Assembly (NCBI GenBank): GCA_902494035.1
Contig: CABURV010000018.1
Coordinates: 1-35,240, forward strand
Reading direction: 5' to 3'
From: an uncultured Collinsella sp.
Lineage (GTDB): Bacteria > Actinomycetota > Coriobacteriia > Coriobacteriales > Coriobacteriaceae
DNA length: 35,240 nt
A program made the position numbers and the translations under genes. The notes under the pieces are model-generated. The model had not been told where the DNA came from, searched no databases, and saw only the letters and a program-made list of their open reading frames with translations. Of this stretch, positions 8,011-15,445 are shown in pieces. Each line of letters begins with the position of its first letter. The stretch's first letter is position 1.

Positions 8011-8048
8011 AGCGGCCCTGCGTCTCACGATCTGCCAGGGCCGCTTTT
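8011..8048 (+). terminator. Intrinsic terminator of kup
   Basis: AGCGGCCCTG (8011-8020) pairs with CAGGGCCGCT (8036-8045), followed by a short T run. The left 20 nt nearly match the terminator at 10045. Confidence 0.8.
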
Positions 8049-8107
8049 GTCTACGTTTTTGGCCAGGTAAAACACCTTTGAGGCTTTACCTGGACGTAAT
8101 CGTAGAC
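8049..8107. other. 59-nt nested hairpin after kup
   Basis: Outer arms GTCTACG (8049-8055) and CGTAGAC (8101-8107), and inner perfect 9-bp arms CCAGGTAAA (8063-8071) and TTTACCTGG (8085-8093), separated by a 7x7 internal loop. It lies between convergent kup and the lipoprotein gene. It might be a second terminator or a small repeat element. The rest of the gap to 8201 shows nothing I recognise. Confidence 0.4.
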
Positions 8108-8201
8108 TGCTATTCGGCATTTCCGGGGCTAGACAACCGCCTGGCCCCAATCGGTCATATAACCCTAGCCCACATTGAAATGCCATCGAAAAAGAAGCAG
8201 G

Positions 8202-9752
8202 CTATAGAGACTGGTCTCTCACCCACTCGATGAGTTCGGGAATCGCATAAGCGTATTGCCAGGTAAAGTTATGAGTGTTTCCACCCTGGACCGTCTTGTC
8301 GGTGCTATCGAGAGTTCCCTTCTCTACATGAAGGAAAACGACATGCGCCCCATCGGTCACCGCTTGTTTACAGGCCGAGGAGCAGACATCCGAGAGCTCG
8401 ACCATAAGCTCATCGAGCGTCTTCTGGCTGCTAGCCGCCTTGGCTCCTTCCTGGTTACCCGAAGGGTTTTTCTCTCCCGTTGCGTCGTAATCAACCCACA
8501 GGCCACTCGTATGTCCTTCGCCGTCATAGTTATAGGCGCAATTCAGCTGCTTCTCAACATAAGGAATTCCGATACTCGCGACACCCTTCTCGGGATCCGT
8601 CATGCCGCCATAGGAATTGGAATCGTCTTCAGAAACGAATATCACCATGGGCGTCTTGGCAATCGGAGTCATGTTGCCTTGCCCGGCAACGAGCATAAGC
8701 GCTGCAAAGGAATTGTCATCGGGATGCTTGGAGGCATATTCGATGAGGGCCATGCACCCGGCAGATTCGCCCGTCCCGTAAATTCGATCCGGATCGATTG
8801 AGTAACCCTGGTCGATCAGGTCCTCGATTACATGCAGGCAAGTCTCGATATCGCAACAAGTTCCAGCGATCGTCAGCACAAATTGTGACCCATCAGCCCA
8901 GGCAAGGGCTCCCAGACCTTGACGAAGATTCACCCTCACATCGCAGGTGGTTACCCCCGCATCCGGCAGGAAGAGCGTGATGGGGTATTTCTTTGCCTTG
9001 TCGTAGTCGTCAGGCTGTGCCAAGGCAAACGAAGCATGGAATCCAGTTTTGGGGTCATCGTAGGTCCCTGCAACAAACTTGTCTGCCTCGGAGTTGAGAA
9101 CAGTCGAAGCCACGAGATATCGGGAGGATGTCTCGTCGCCTGTAAGCTTTTTACCTGCAGAATCCTTAAGATCCTTTATTTGGGCGATTTTGACGCAACC
9201 GCTATCAAGGGATACGGGACCGTTTGAGCCTACGCACCCACGCGTCATCTGAAACATCAACGTCTGTGCGCCCGCATCTGCTGGATCGAGCTCGACGATG
9301 ACGTACGTTCCCTTGCTTTTGCCCCCTTCATCACTCAGCTCGGCTTTGTCGTTTACATAGGCAGTGACAATCGAGCGTCCCAAAACCGAGAAAGATCCCA
9401 GCCCCTTTTCCTGAGCCTGTTGACCGATGCCGCCATGTCCGGGATCAACCGAAGACGCATCGACATCCACGTCGTATTCAATCGCCACGCCGACAATCTT
9501 CTCTCCGATTGCATATGTTTTCGCAAGTGCAGAAACAGAGATAACGTGCTCGTAGAATTCGCTAACGTCGCTATCCGTGCCACCCGATTTGCCGTCGCTA
9601 TCAACCTTCAGTGCATCATCCTTGCCGGCAGCCACGCTTCCCGCGCCACTTTCGCTTCCAGACGCGCAGCCAACAAGCATAGAGGCGGTGCCCGCCAGCA
9701 TTGTGGCCCCACCGGCCGTTAAAAAGCTTCGCCGACTCATTTCGAAAGCCAT
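8202..9752 (-). CDS. Tat-type lipoprotein, alpha/beta-hydrolase (PHB depolymerase/feruloyl esterase-like)
   Basis: A 516-aa predicted exported lipoprotein. The N-terminus has a twin-arginine motif (SRRSFLTAGG), a hydrophobic stretch and a lipobox LVGC with Cys at residue 29, so it should be anchored on the outer face of the membrane. A Ser/Gly/Asp-rich linker follows. Residues about 65-230 form an N-terminal domain I do not recognise. From about 235 it reads as an alpha/beta hydrolase (YPITLFLPDAG, SIDPDRIYGTGESAGCMAL with nucleophile Ser330 in GESAG, and a terminal THNFTWQYAY His region). This resembles secreted PHB-depolymerase/feruloyl-esterase-like enzymes; substrate unknown. ATG at 9752 has only a weak GGGG ribosome site. 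Base composition looks lower in GC than its neighbours. Confidence 0.8.
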   Translation of the reverse strand: MAFEMSRRSFLTAGGATMLAGTASMLVGCASGSESGAGSVAAGKDDALKVDSDGKSGGTDSDVSEFYEHVISVSALAKTYAIGEKIVGVAIEYDVDVDASSVDPGHGGIGQQAQEKGLGSFSVLGRSIVTAYVNDKAELSDEGGKSKGTYVIVELDPADAGAQTLMFQMTRGCVGSNGPVSLDSGCVKIAQIKDLKDSAGKKLTGDETSSRYLVASTVLNSEADKFVAGTYDDPKTGFHASFALAQPDDYDKAKKYPITLFLPDAGVTTCDVRVNLRQGLGALAWADGSQFVLTIAGTCCDIETCLHVIEDLIDQGYSIDPDRIYGTGESAGCMALIEYASKHPDDNSFAALMLVAGQGNMTPIAKTPMVIFVSEDDSNSYGGMTDPEKGVASIGIPYVEKQLNCAYNYDGEGHTSGLWVDYDATGEKNPSGNQEGAKAASSQKTLDELMVELSDVCSSACKQAVTDGAHVVFLHVEKGTLDSTDKTVQGGNTHNFTWQYAYAIPELIEWVRDQSL

Positions 9753-9797
9753 TTTTATTGCCCCGTTCCCCAGCCCGCTTCTGACTGGATTTTCAGC

Positions 9798-9813
9798 ATT
9801 TCTAATCAGAAAT
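9798..9813. promoter_or_regulatory. Small inverted repeat before lipoprotein gene
   Basis: ATTTCT-AATC-AGAAAT, 6-bp arms, 46 nt upstream of the lipoprotein start. Possible operator or leader hairpin; weak by itself. Confidence 0.25.
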
Positions 9814-10044
9814 TAACGAAACGGAGTCCGTGCCTTCGAAGCGCCAAAACAGGGAATCCGTTGATGCCAGATGCCCGGCGCGCCGCTCGGAAGTAAAACT
9901 AAAGAAATTTTATATAATCTAAATGAGCCAATCGATTCGCTTTTGAACGGCTATTATTCCAAAGATGAATTGAAGCTACCGTTTGTTTAATATATCTTGA
10001 CAAAGTCATCGGCATCATGTTTGCCTTCAACTTCTGATCTACCA

Positions 10045-10080
10045 AGCGGCCCTGCGCCTCACGAGAGGCGCAGGGCCGCT
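10045..10080 (-). terminator. Strong hairpin downstream of bile salt hydrolase gene
   Basis: Perfect 16-bp stem (10045-10060 with 10065-10080), loop ACGA, 23 nt after the bsh stop. T tracts on both sides are short, so it may act in both directions. The sequence is closely related to the kup terminator at 8011. Confidence 0.7.
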
Positions 10081-10103
10081 TTGCATTGCAGTAAAGCTAA
10101 CGG

Positions 10104-11069
10104 CTACGAACGGCGCGGCTCGGGAACCACGAGCCTATCGGGGCTCGCGCCCTCGGCATCCATCAGGCTCACGTAGCGAATCGACGGATCCCCATACATC
10201 GCGTAGTAATAATTGCCCGTGCGCGCGCTAAAGCATCCGGTGTAGATAGTCTTCTCGAACTTGCCATCGCCCATCCTGGACGCTCCCTCGATCATCACCA
10301 CGCCCTCGAGCGAGCGAAACATGCGAACGACGTTTTCGGTCTCGCTCTCCTTTTGTGGGTAATTGGCATTGAGGTACGCCGCCTTTACAAAACGGCTCGG
10401 CGAATAGCAATCGCCCGGAATGCCGCGCATGCCGGCACCGGCTCCATAGGGCTTAAGCTCGGCGGCACGCCATGTCGCCGTCTGCGGAAAATCGCTTGTG
10501 GCCGTGATATAGGTGCGCAGGTTTTCCATGTGCCACGGGAAAGTCGGCTGATTGGCAAGGGTGTCGACCGGATTGTCGTATACATGCAGGCCGTCAGCCA
10601 TCATCTCGACCACGATGCTGCGCTGGCTGTCGCCGATAATCCAATGGAGCAGCGACACGCCCAGCCCCTCTCCGGCAGATTTGGCGACAATCACCGTGTC
10701 GCGCAGCGCGGCCTCGACCTCATCGACCGTCGAGAACGTCGCTGCCACCCACAGGGGAAACTCATAGGCCGCGATATTGTTCTTGCCGTCGACAGGGCCC
10801 TCGGCATACTCGGCATAACCCGGGAAATTGAGGCCCGCCACGGCGAGGCCCGCATCGTTGCCGCAGTCGAAGAACATAGGGTAGTTCTCGTAATCGATGC
10901 ACATGCCGATTACCGCGTGCGCCGCCGACGCATCGTCGATAAACGAATACGGGACGTGGAACCCGCGCGGCATCACGCGAACCTGTTGGCCGTAGTCAAA
11001 GCTCCAGTCTAGGTTGCGGCCTAGATACATGTGACCAGAATTATCGGTAAATCGAATGCTCGTACACAT
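10104..11069 (-). CDS. bsh: Choloylglycine hydrolase (bile salt hydrolase)
   Basis: A 321-aa Ntn-hydrolase that removes glycine or taurine from conjugated bile salts, a marker of gut residents. The ATG at 11069 is chosen over the upstream ATG at 11132 because AGGAGG lies 6 nt upstream and it places the nucleophile at Cys2 (MCTSIRF). Catalytic residues line up with Clostridium perfringens BSH: Cys2, Arg18, Asp21 (GRNLDW), Asn81 (GLNFPG), Asn173 (ANQPTF) and Arg226 (SPSRFVK). There is no signal peptide, so it is intracellular. Penicillin V acylases share the fold, but length and motifs favour BSH. It follows the deformylase-like gene but is separated from it by a terminator, so it should have its own promoter in 11070-11134. 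Confidence 0.9.
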   Translation of the reverse strand: MCTSIRFTDNSGHMYLGRNLDWSFDYGQQVRVMPRGFHVPYSFIDDASAAHAVIGMCIDYENYPMFFDCGNDAGLAVAGLNFPGYAEYAEGPVDGKNNIAAYEFPLWVAATFSTVDEVEAALRDTVIVAKSAGEGLGVSLLHWIIGDSQRSIVVEMMADGLHVYDNPVDTLANQPTFPWHMENLRTYITATSDFPQTATWRAAELKPYGAGAGMRGIPGDCYSPSRFVKAAYLNANYPQKESETENVVRMFRSLEGVVMIEGASRMGDGKFEKTIYTGCFSARTGNYYYAMYGDPSIRYVSLMDAEGASPDRLVVPEPRRS

Positions 11070-11134
11070 AGCGCCTCCTAGCTTTACGTTCCTGCTAAGG
11101 TTATTGTCACCAAACAAAAAGGCGCTAAACACAA

Positions 11135-11166
11135 AAGCCCGGACATGACAACAATGTCACGTCCGG
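11135..11166 (-). terminator. Terminator of deformylase-like gene
   Basis: A 12-bp stem with one G-T pair (11139-11150 with 11155-11166), loop ACAA, followed on the minus strand by CTTTTG. It lies 34 nt after the stop. Confidence 0.7.
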
Positions 11167-11200
11167 ACCAAAAGAGACGAAGTGCGGTGCTTTGGTCCCC

Positions 11201-11620
11201 TTAGACCAACTTTCCTAGACAGTGGTCAATCATGTGTTGAATCATCTGCGCCTCGAAGCCCACAAAGTCCTGCTTGCGCTCGCGCATCTTGCCGTCGACG
11301 ATCACGTCATAAGCGACCTTGCACTTGATATAGCGCGTGGACTTGGTGACCTCCTCGTGCGTCAGGCAGCTCTCCTCCATCTTGCTGGCGCCCAGGCCAA
11401 ACACCAGACGGGGGTTGTAGAGCACGTGGGGCTCGCCGGCATCGTCCAGGTAGACGCAAACCTTCTTGGTAACGCCAATCTGGTTAGCGGCCAAGCAGCC
11501 GGCATCGTCGAGCGACTTGATGGTATCGATCAGGTCCTGAGCAACCGACTCGTCCTCGACGGTCGCAACCTCGCAACGCTGGGACAGGATAGCCTCGTCG
11601 TGGCAAAGCTCTTTAATCAT
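11201..11620 (-). CDS. Peptide deformylase-like protein lacking the catalytic Glu
   Basis: A 139-aa protein of the peptide deformylase fold. The ATG at 11620 (MIKEL, as in many deformylases) has GGAGGA 5 nt upstream, which decides against the ATG 12 nt earlier. All three motifs are recognisable but altered: GxGLAAxQ reads GCLAANQIG, EGCLS reads ESCLT, and QHExDH reads QHMIDH. The metal ligands (Cys and two His) are kept, but the general-acid/base Glu is Met. Housekeeping deformylase removes the formyl group from nascent proteins. This copy probably does not do so by the usual mechanism and may be a paralogue with another role. Monocistronic, divergent from the purine permease gene. Confidence 0.8.
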   Translation of the reverse strand: MIKELCHDEAILSQRCEVATVEDESVAQDLIDTIKSLDDAGCLAANQIGVTKKVCVYLDDAGEPHVLYNPRLVFGLGASKMEESCLTHEEVTKSTRYIKCKVAYDVIVDGKMRERKQDFVGFEAQMIQHMIDHCLGKLV

Positions 11621-11813
11621 ACGTTCCTCCATAGGGGTCGTTGTAACCGCTTAAGTATACGGTACCCACACATTTTCATGCGAAAAATACCGTCCGTCTG
11701 CTACAAAGCGCCGAACATCAACATGCGAGGAACAACAGCGTCGTAAAGGGGCTATAGTGGGTGAGTTCGTGTCAATCGGCCTAAACTCGGGGCCGAGCAA
11801 GGAAAGGGTATGC

Positions 11814-13124
11814 ATGGACGAACTATTTCACGTCAGCGAGCGCAAGTCCACAATCGGGACCGAACTCCGCGCTGGACTGACAACATTCCTGGCGATGGCC
11901 TACATCATCGCCGTCAACCCCGCGGTGCTCTCGGGCGCTGGCATCGATGCGGGAGCGCTCGCCTGCGCCACCTGCCTGGGCGCCGGCATCATGACCATCT
12001 GCATGGGCATCTTCGCCAACCGCCCGCTCGCCTGCGCGTCGGGCTTAGGCGTCAACGCGATGATCGCTGGAATCACCACCACCGTCTGCGGCGGTGACTG
12101 GCACGTGGCCATGAGCGTCATCTTCCTCGAGGGTATCGTCATCTTGCTGCTCGTGCTTTGTGGCCTGCGCGAGGCCATCATGGACGCCATCCCGGTTGTC
12201 CTGCGTCACGCCATCTCGGTGGGTCTGGGCCTGTTCATCGCCATGATTGGCCTGTGCGATGCCGGCATTATCACCGCTGGCGCCGGTACACTCGTCGGTC
12301 TGGGCGACATCACCTCCCCCACCTTCATCGTCGGCATCATCTCCATCCTGGTGACAGTCGCCCTCGCCTGCCGCAACGTCCCCGGCTCGCTGCTCATCGG
12401 CATCGTCGTCGCCGTCATCGCCGGTATCCCCCTAGGTGTGACCCATGCTCCGACCGGTATCATCGCCCCGCTCGACTTCTCGAGCATCGGTGGCCCCATC
12501 GCCGACGCCGGCGGCGTGCCCGCCATCGTCAAGGTCCTTACCGACCCCACGCTCCTCGTCATCTCGTTCTCGCTGCTCATGAGTGACTTCTTCGACACCA
12601 TGGGCACCGCGATGGCCGTGGCCAAGCAGGGCGAGTTCCTCACCGACGACGGCAACGTCGAGAATATCAAGGAGATCCTGATCGTCGACTCCGCCGCCGC
12701 CGCTGTGGGCGGTTTCATGGGCGTCTCCTCCATCACCACCTTCGTCGAGTCCACTTCCGGCGCCGCCGACGGTGGCCGCACGGGCCTCACCTCCGTCACC
12801 ACCGGCGTGCTGTTCATTCTCGCCGCGTTCTTCTCCCCCATCGTCACCATCGTTTCCAGCGCCGCCACCTGCGGTGCTCTGGTCTACGTCGGCTACCTCA
12901 TGATGAGCGAGGCCTCCGAGATCGATTGGTCCGACGTGTCGCAGGGTTTCCCGGCGTTCATGATTGTCGCCGGCGTGCCCTTCACCTACTCCATCTCTGC
13001 CGGCATTGGTCTGGGCTTTATCGCCTACGTGATCGTCGCGCTCTTTAAGGGCGAGGCCTCCAAGATCAAGCCGCTCATGTGGATCGCAGCCCTTGCCTTC
13101 CTCGTCTACTTCTTCGTGGCGTAA
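11814..13124 (+). CDS. NCS2 (AzgA-type) purine permease
   Basis: A 436-aa membrane transporter of the guanine/hypoxanthine/adenine (AzgA, PbuG-like) branch of NCS2. ATG at 11814 with AAGGAAAG upstream is preferred to the start at 11757. Signatures: TELRAGLTTFLAMAYIIAVNP near the N-terminus, LGVNAMIAG, SDFFDTMGTAMAVAKQ (family FDTxGT), and SSITTFVESTSGAADGGRTG. About 12-14 membrane segments are expected. Proton-coupled purine uptake is the usual role in this branch. No purine riboswitch is seen in the 193-nt gap before it. Its own terminator follows. Together with the uracil permease nearby it suggests nucleobase scavenging. Confidence 0.92.
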   Translation: MDELFHVSERKSTIGTELRAGLTTFLAMAYIIAVNPAVLSGAGIDAGALACATCLGAGIMTICMGIFANRPLACASGLGVNAMIAGITTTVCGGDWHVAMSVIFLEGIVILLLVLCGLREAIMDAIPVVLRHAISVGLGLFIAMIGLCDAGIITAGAGTLVGLGDITSPTFIVGIISILVTVALACRNVPGSLLIGIVVAVIAGIPLGVTHAPTGIIAPLDFSSIGGPIADAGGVPAIVKVLTDPTLLVISFSLLMSDFFDTMGTAMAVAKQGEFLTDDGNVENIKEILIVDSAAAAVGGFMGVSSITTFVESTSGAADGGRTGLTSVTTGVLFILAAFFSPIVTIVSSAATCGALVYVGYLMMSEASEIDWSDVSQGFPAFMIVAGVPFTYSISAGIGLGFIAYVIVALFKGEASKIKPLMWIAALAFLVYFFVA

Positions 13125-13151
13125 CGGCATAGTCTGCCGAAGCAAAACAAC

Positions 13152-13193
13152 AAGGCGCGGAGTCGCATCGAACGGCTCCGCGCCTTTCTTTTA
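13152..13193 (+). terminator. Intrinsic terminator of purine permease gene
   Basis: A 14-bp stem with one wobble (13152-13165 with 13173-13186), then a T-rich run TTTCTTTT. Confidence 0.85.
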
Positions 13194-13261
13194 GCGTCTG
13201 CCCCCGTGCCAGCGTGCGACAATTGAGGCTGTCAATATCACAACACCGAGAGAAGCCTGCC

Positions 13262-13927
13262 TTGGAAGCGCATCATAAGCAGATAACCGTTTATTCAGAG
13301 CGTGCGGAAGGTACGCCCGTCATCTACCTCCCCGTGGTTATGGGCGACGGTAGTGAAGTCTACGAGCGCTGCCGAGAGCTCGACTGCCCGCCGTTCACCC
13401 TTGTCGCCATCGGAGGACTCGATTGGAATCGCGAGCTGAGCCCCTGGGAATGTGAGGGAACTATACGAGATGCCGAGCCCTTTGGTGGACAGGCTGCTGG
13501 TTTTCTTGACGAGTTGTTGAAGCAGATAATCCCAGAGGCCGAATCATCGCTCCCGCAACCGCCCACCTGGCGCGGCGTTGTCGGCTATTCGTTGGCGGGT
13601 CTTTTTGCACTGTGGGCACTTTGGCAAACAGCTGTCTTTGAGCGCGCGGCGAGTGCATCGGGGTCGCTGTGGTTCCCCGGCTTTATCGACTACGCGCGTG
13701 AGCGCACGATGACAGCCACGCCCGACGCCGCCTATCTGTCGCTCGGTAAAAAGGAAACCAAGACGCCCAACCGCATGATGCGGCACGTACTCGACGACAC
13801 GCGCGCGATGGAAGAGCTGTTTATAGAGCGTGACATTCCAACAACGCTGGAGCTCAACCCCGGCAATCACTTTGCCCAAACTGACCTGCGCATGGCGCGC
13901 GGCATCCACTGGATACTGACGCATTAA
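13262..13927 (+). CDS. Alpha/beta-hydrolase (IroE-like serine hydrolase)
   Basis: A 221-aa serine hydrolase. I favour TTG at 13262 (GAGAG about 9 nt upstream; MEAHHKQITVYSERAEG) over GTG at 13214, which has no ribosome site; the start is uncertain. The core reads PVIYLPVVMG, GVVGYSLAGLFALWAL (nucleophile Ser in GYSLAG) and a terminal LELNPGNHF with the likely catalytic His. This resembles the IroE/putative esterase family, which includes siderophore esterases, but no siderophore genes are near. Cytosolic. It stands alone between two terminators, convergent with the uracil permease gene. Substrate unknown. Confidence 0.75.
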   Translation: MEAHHKQITVYSERAEGTPVIYLPVVMGDGSEVYERCRELDCPPFTLVAIGGLDWNRELSPWECEGTIRDAEPFGGQAAGFLDELLKQIIPEAESSLPQPPTWRGVVGYSLAGLFALWALWQTAVFERAASASGSLWFPGFIDYARERTMTATPDAAYLSLGKKETKTPNRMMRHVLDDTRAMEELFIERDIPTTLELNPGNHFAQTDLRMARGIHWILTH

Positions 13928-13969
13928 AAATGGCGTCCACGCGTACATACGCATGGACGCCATTTTTAA
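13924..13969. terminator. Bidirectional terminator
   Basis: A 16-bp perfect stem (13924-13939 with 13954-13969) continuing inward through GCGT/ACGC. A and T runs on the two ends give a T tract on either strand. It serves the hydrolase (+) and the uracil permease (-), and overlaps the hydrolase stop codon. Confidence 0.9.
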
Positions 13970-13987
13970 TTTGGCTGAACGCAGCTG

Positions 13988-15322
13988 CTATTCAGCAGTC
14001 TCCTCAAGCTCGGAAGTATCGAACTCAAAGTCATTACCGGGCAGGATGGCGTTGAGCACAATGCCCACCAGCGAGCCCACGGCAAGGCCCGAAAGCGAAA
14101 TCGTCACGCCGCCCAGCTCCAGCGCGATGGCACCGGCGGTACTGTAGGCAATGCCGAGCGAAAGCACGAGCACCAGAGCCGCCACCAGCACGTTGCGGTT
14201 GTTCTGGAAATCAACCTGATTCTCGATGAGGTTACGCACGCCAACGGCGCTGATCATGCCGTAGAGCACGAGTGACACACCGCCGATAACGCACGCCGGC
14301 ATAGCAGCGATCGCAGCAGCAAACTTGGGGCAGAACGAAAGCACGATGGCACAGCAGGCGGCAATGCGAATCACGCGCGGGTCGAACACACGCGTAAGCG
14401 CAAGCACGCCGGTGTTCTCGCCATACGTGGTGTTGGCCGGAGCGCCAAAGAGCGACGCCAAGATGGTCGCCAGGCCATCGCCGAGCAGGGTACGGTGCAG
14501 ACCGGGATCGGCAATGTAATTGCGTTCGCAGGTAGAGCCAATGGCGGAGATATCGCCAATGTGCTCAATCATGGTCGCAAAGGCCAGCGGCATGATGGTG
14601 ATGATGGCCGTCGTGGCAAGACCGCTATCGAGCTGCGGGCCAAAGAGCGCAAACACGGTGTTGTCCCACACGATGGGCAGACCGACCCACGGAGCGGCGG
14701 CAACGCCCGAAAAATCGACCTCACTCAACGCAGCCGCAACGGCATAGCTCACCACAACGCCCAGCAAAATCGGCACGATCTTGACCATGCCGCGGCCCCA
14801 AATATTGCAGATGATGATGACGGCCACAGCGACAGCGGCGACAAGCCAGTTGGTCTGGCAGTTGGCGATGGCAGAGCTCGCTAGGATCAGGCCGATGGAA
14901 ATGACGATGGGGCCGGTCACCACCGGCGGGAAGAAACGCATAACGCGCTTGGCGCCAAAGGCGCGGAACAGGGCCGCGAGCACCGGATAGAGCAGGCCGG
15001 CACAAGCTACGCCCAGGCAGGCGTAGGGCAAAAGCTCGGTCTCGCCGTTGGGCGCGATTGCGGCATAACCGGCAATAAAGGCAAACGATGAGCCCAAAAA
15101 TGCCGGCACCTTACCGCGCGATAGAAAATGAAACAGATGCGTGCCGATGCCGGCGAACAGAAGCGTCGCCGAAACGGAAAGGCCGGTGAGCACGGGCACG
15201 AGCACCGTGGCTCCGAACATCGCAAACATGTGTTGCAAACCCAACACAAACATGCGCGGGCGGCCGAGCGATGACGCATCGTAGATGGCATTGGTGACGG
15301 CGGGCGTCGAGGATTGGGACAT
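13988..15322 (-). CDS. uraA: Uracil/xanthine permease (NCS2)
   Basis: A 444-aa NCS2 nucleobase:cation symporter of the UraA branch. Signatures: LGLQHMFAMFGATVLVPVLTG at the N-terminus, VPAFLGSSFAFIAGY, and APANTTYGENTGVLALTRV, the family PNTTYGEN motif. The typical Glu of the substrate site lies in MIEHIGDI. About 14 membrane segments. ATG at 15322 has AAAGGA 7 nt upstream. It follows the MetE-like gene on the same strand with a 123-nt gap that holds a possible TACAAT -10 and two CCGAAC boxes, so it probably has its own promoter. Uracil is the likeliest substrate by family resemblance; xanthine cannot be excluded. Confidence 0.92.
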   Translation of the reverse strand: MSQSSTPAVTNAIYDASSLGRPRMFVLGLQHMFAMFGATVLVPVLTGLSVSATLLFAGIGTHLFHFLSRGKVPAFLGSSFAFIAGYAAIAPNGETELLPYACLGVACAGLLYPVLAALFRAFGAKRVMRFFPPVVTGPIVISIGLILASSAIANCQTNWLVAAVAVAVIIICNIWGRGMVKIVPILLGVVVSYAVAAALSEVDFSGVAAAPWVGLPIVWDNTVFALFGPQLDSGLATTAIITIMPLAFATMIEHIGDISAIGSTCERNYIADPGLHRTLLGDGLATILASLFGAPANTTYGENTGVLALTRVFDPRVIRIAACCAIVLSFCPKFAAAIAAMPACVIGGVSLVLYGMISAVGVRNLIENQVDFQNNRNVLVAALVLVLSLGIAYSTAGAIALELGGVTISLSGLAVGSLVGIVLNAILPGNDFEFDTSELEETAE

Positions 15323-15445
15323 GGAAGTCCTTTCATGATGGAAGGGCGATCAGGCATATCGGATAACCTGCCCGAACGATACGATCCGAACCATTGTACG
15401 TGATACGCCATGTCTCGCACGCACCGTCACCTGCGAACGGTAGCG

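Larger units (their letters stand above)
9753..10103. other. 351-nt intergenic region, partly AT-rich
   Basis: About 9895-10020 is clearly AT-rich (TTTTATATAATCTAAA and similar). Minus-strand TATAAA-like hexamers there could promote the lipoprotein gene, but no convincing -35/-10 pair is visible. A TTGACA at 9998-10003 on the plus strand has no matching -10. No ORF of useful size or RNA gene is seen. It ends with the hairpin at 10045-10080. Confidence 0.5.

Noticed and set aside
11621..11813. Purine riboswitch before the AzgA-type permease
   Set aside because: No pairing of conserved loop segments is visible; only a lone CCGAACAT word.
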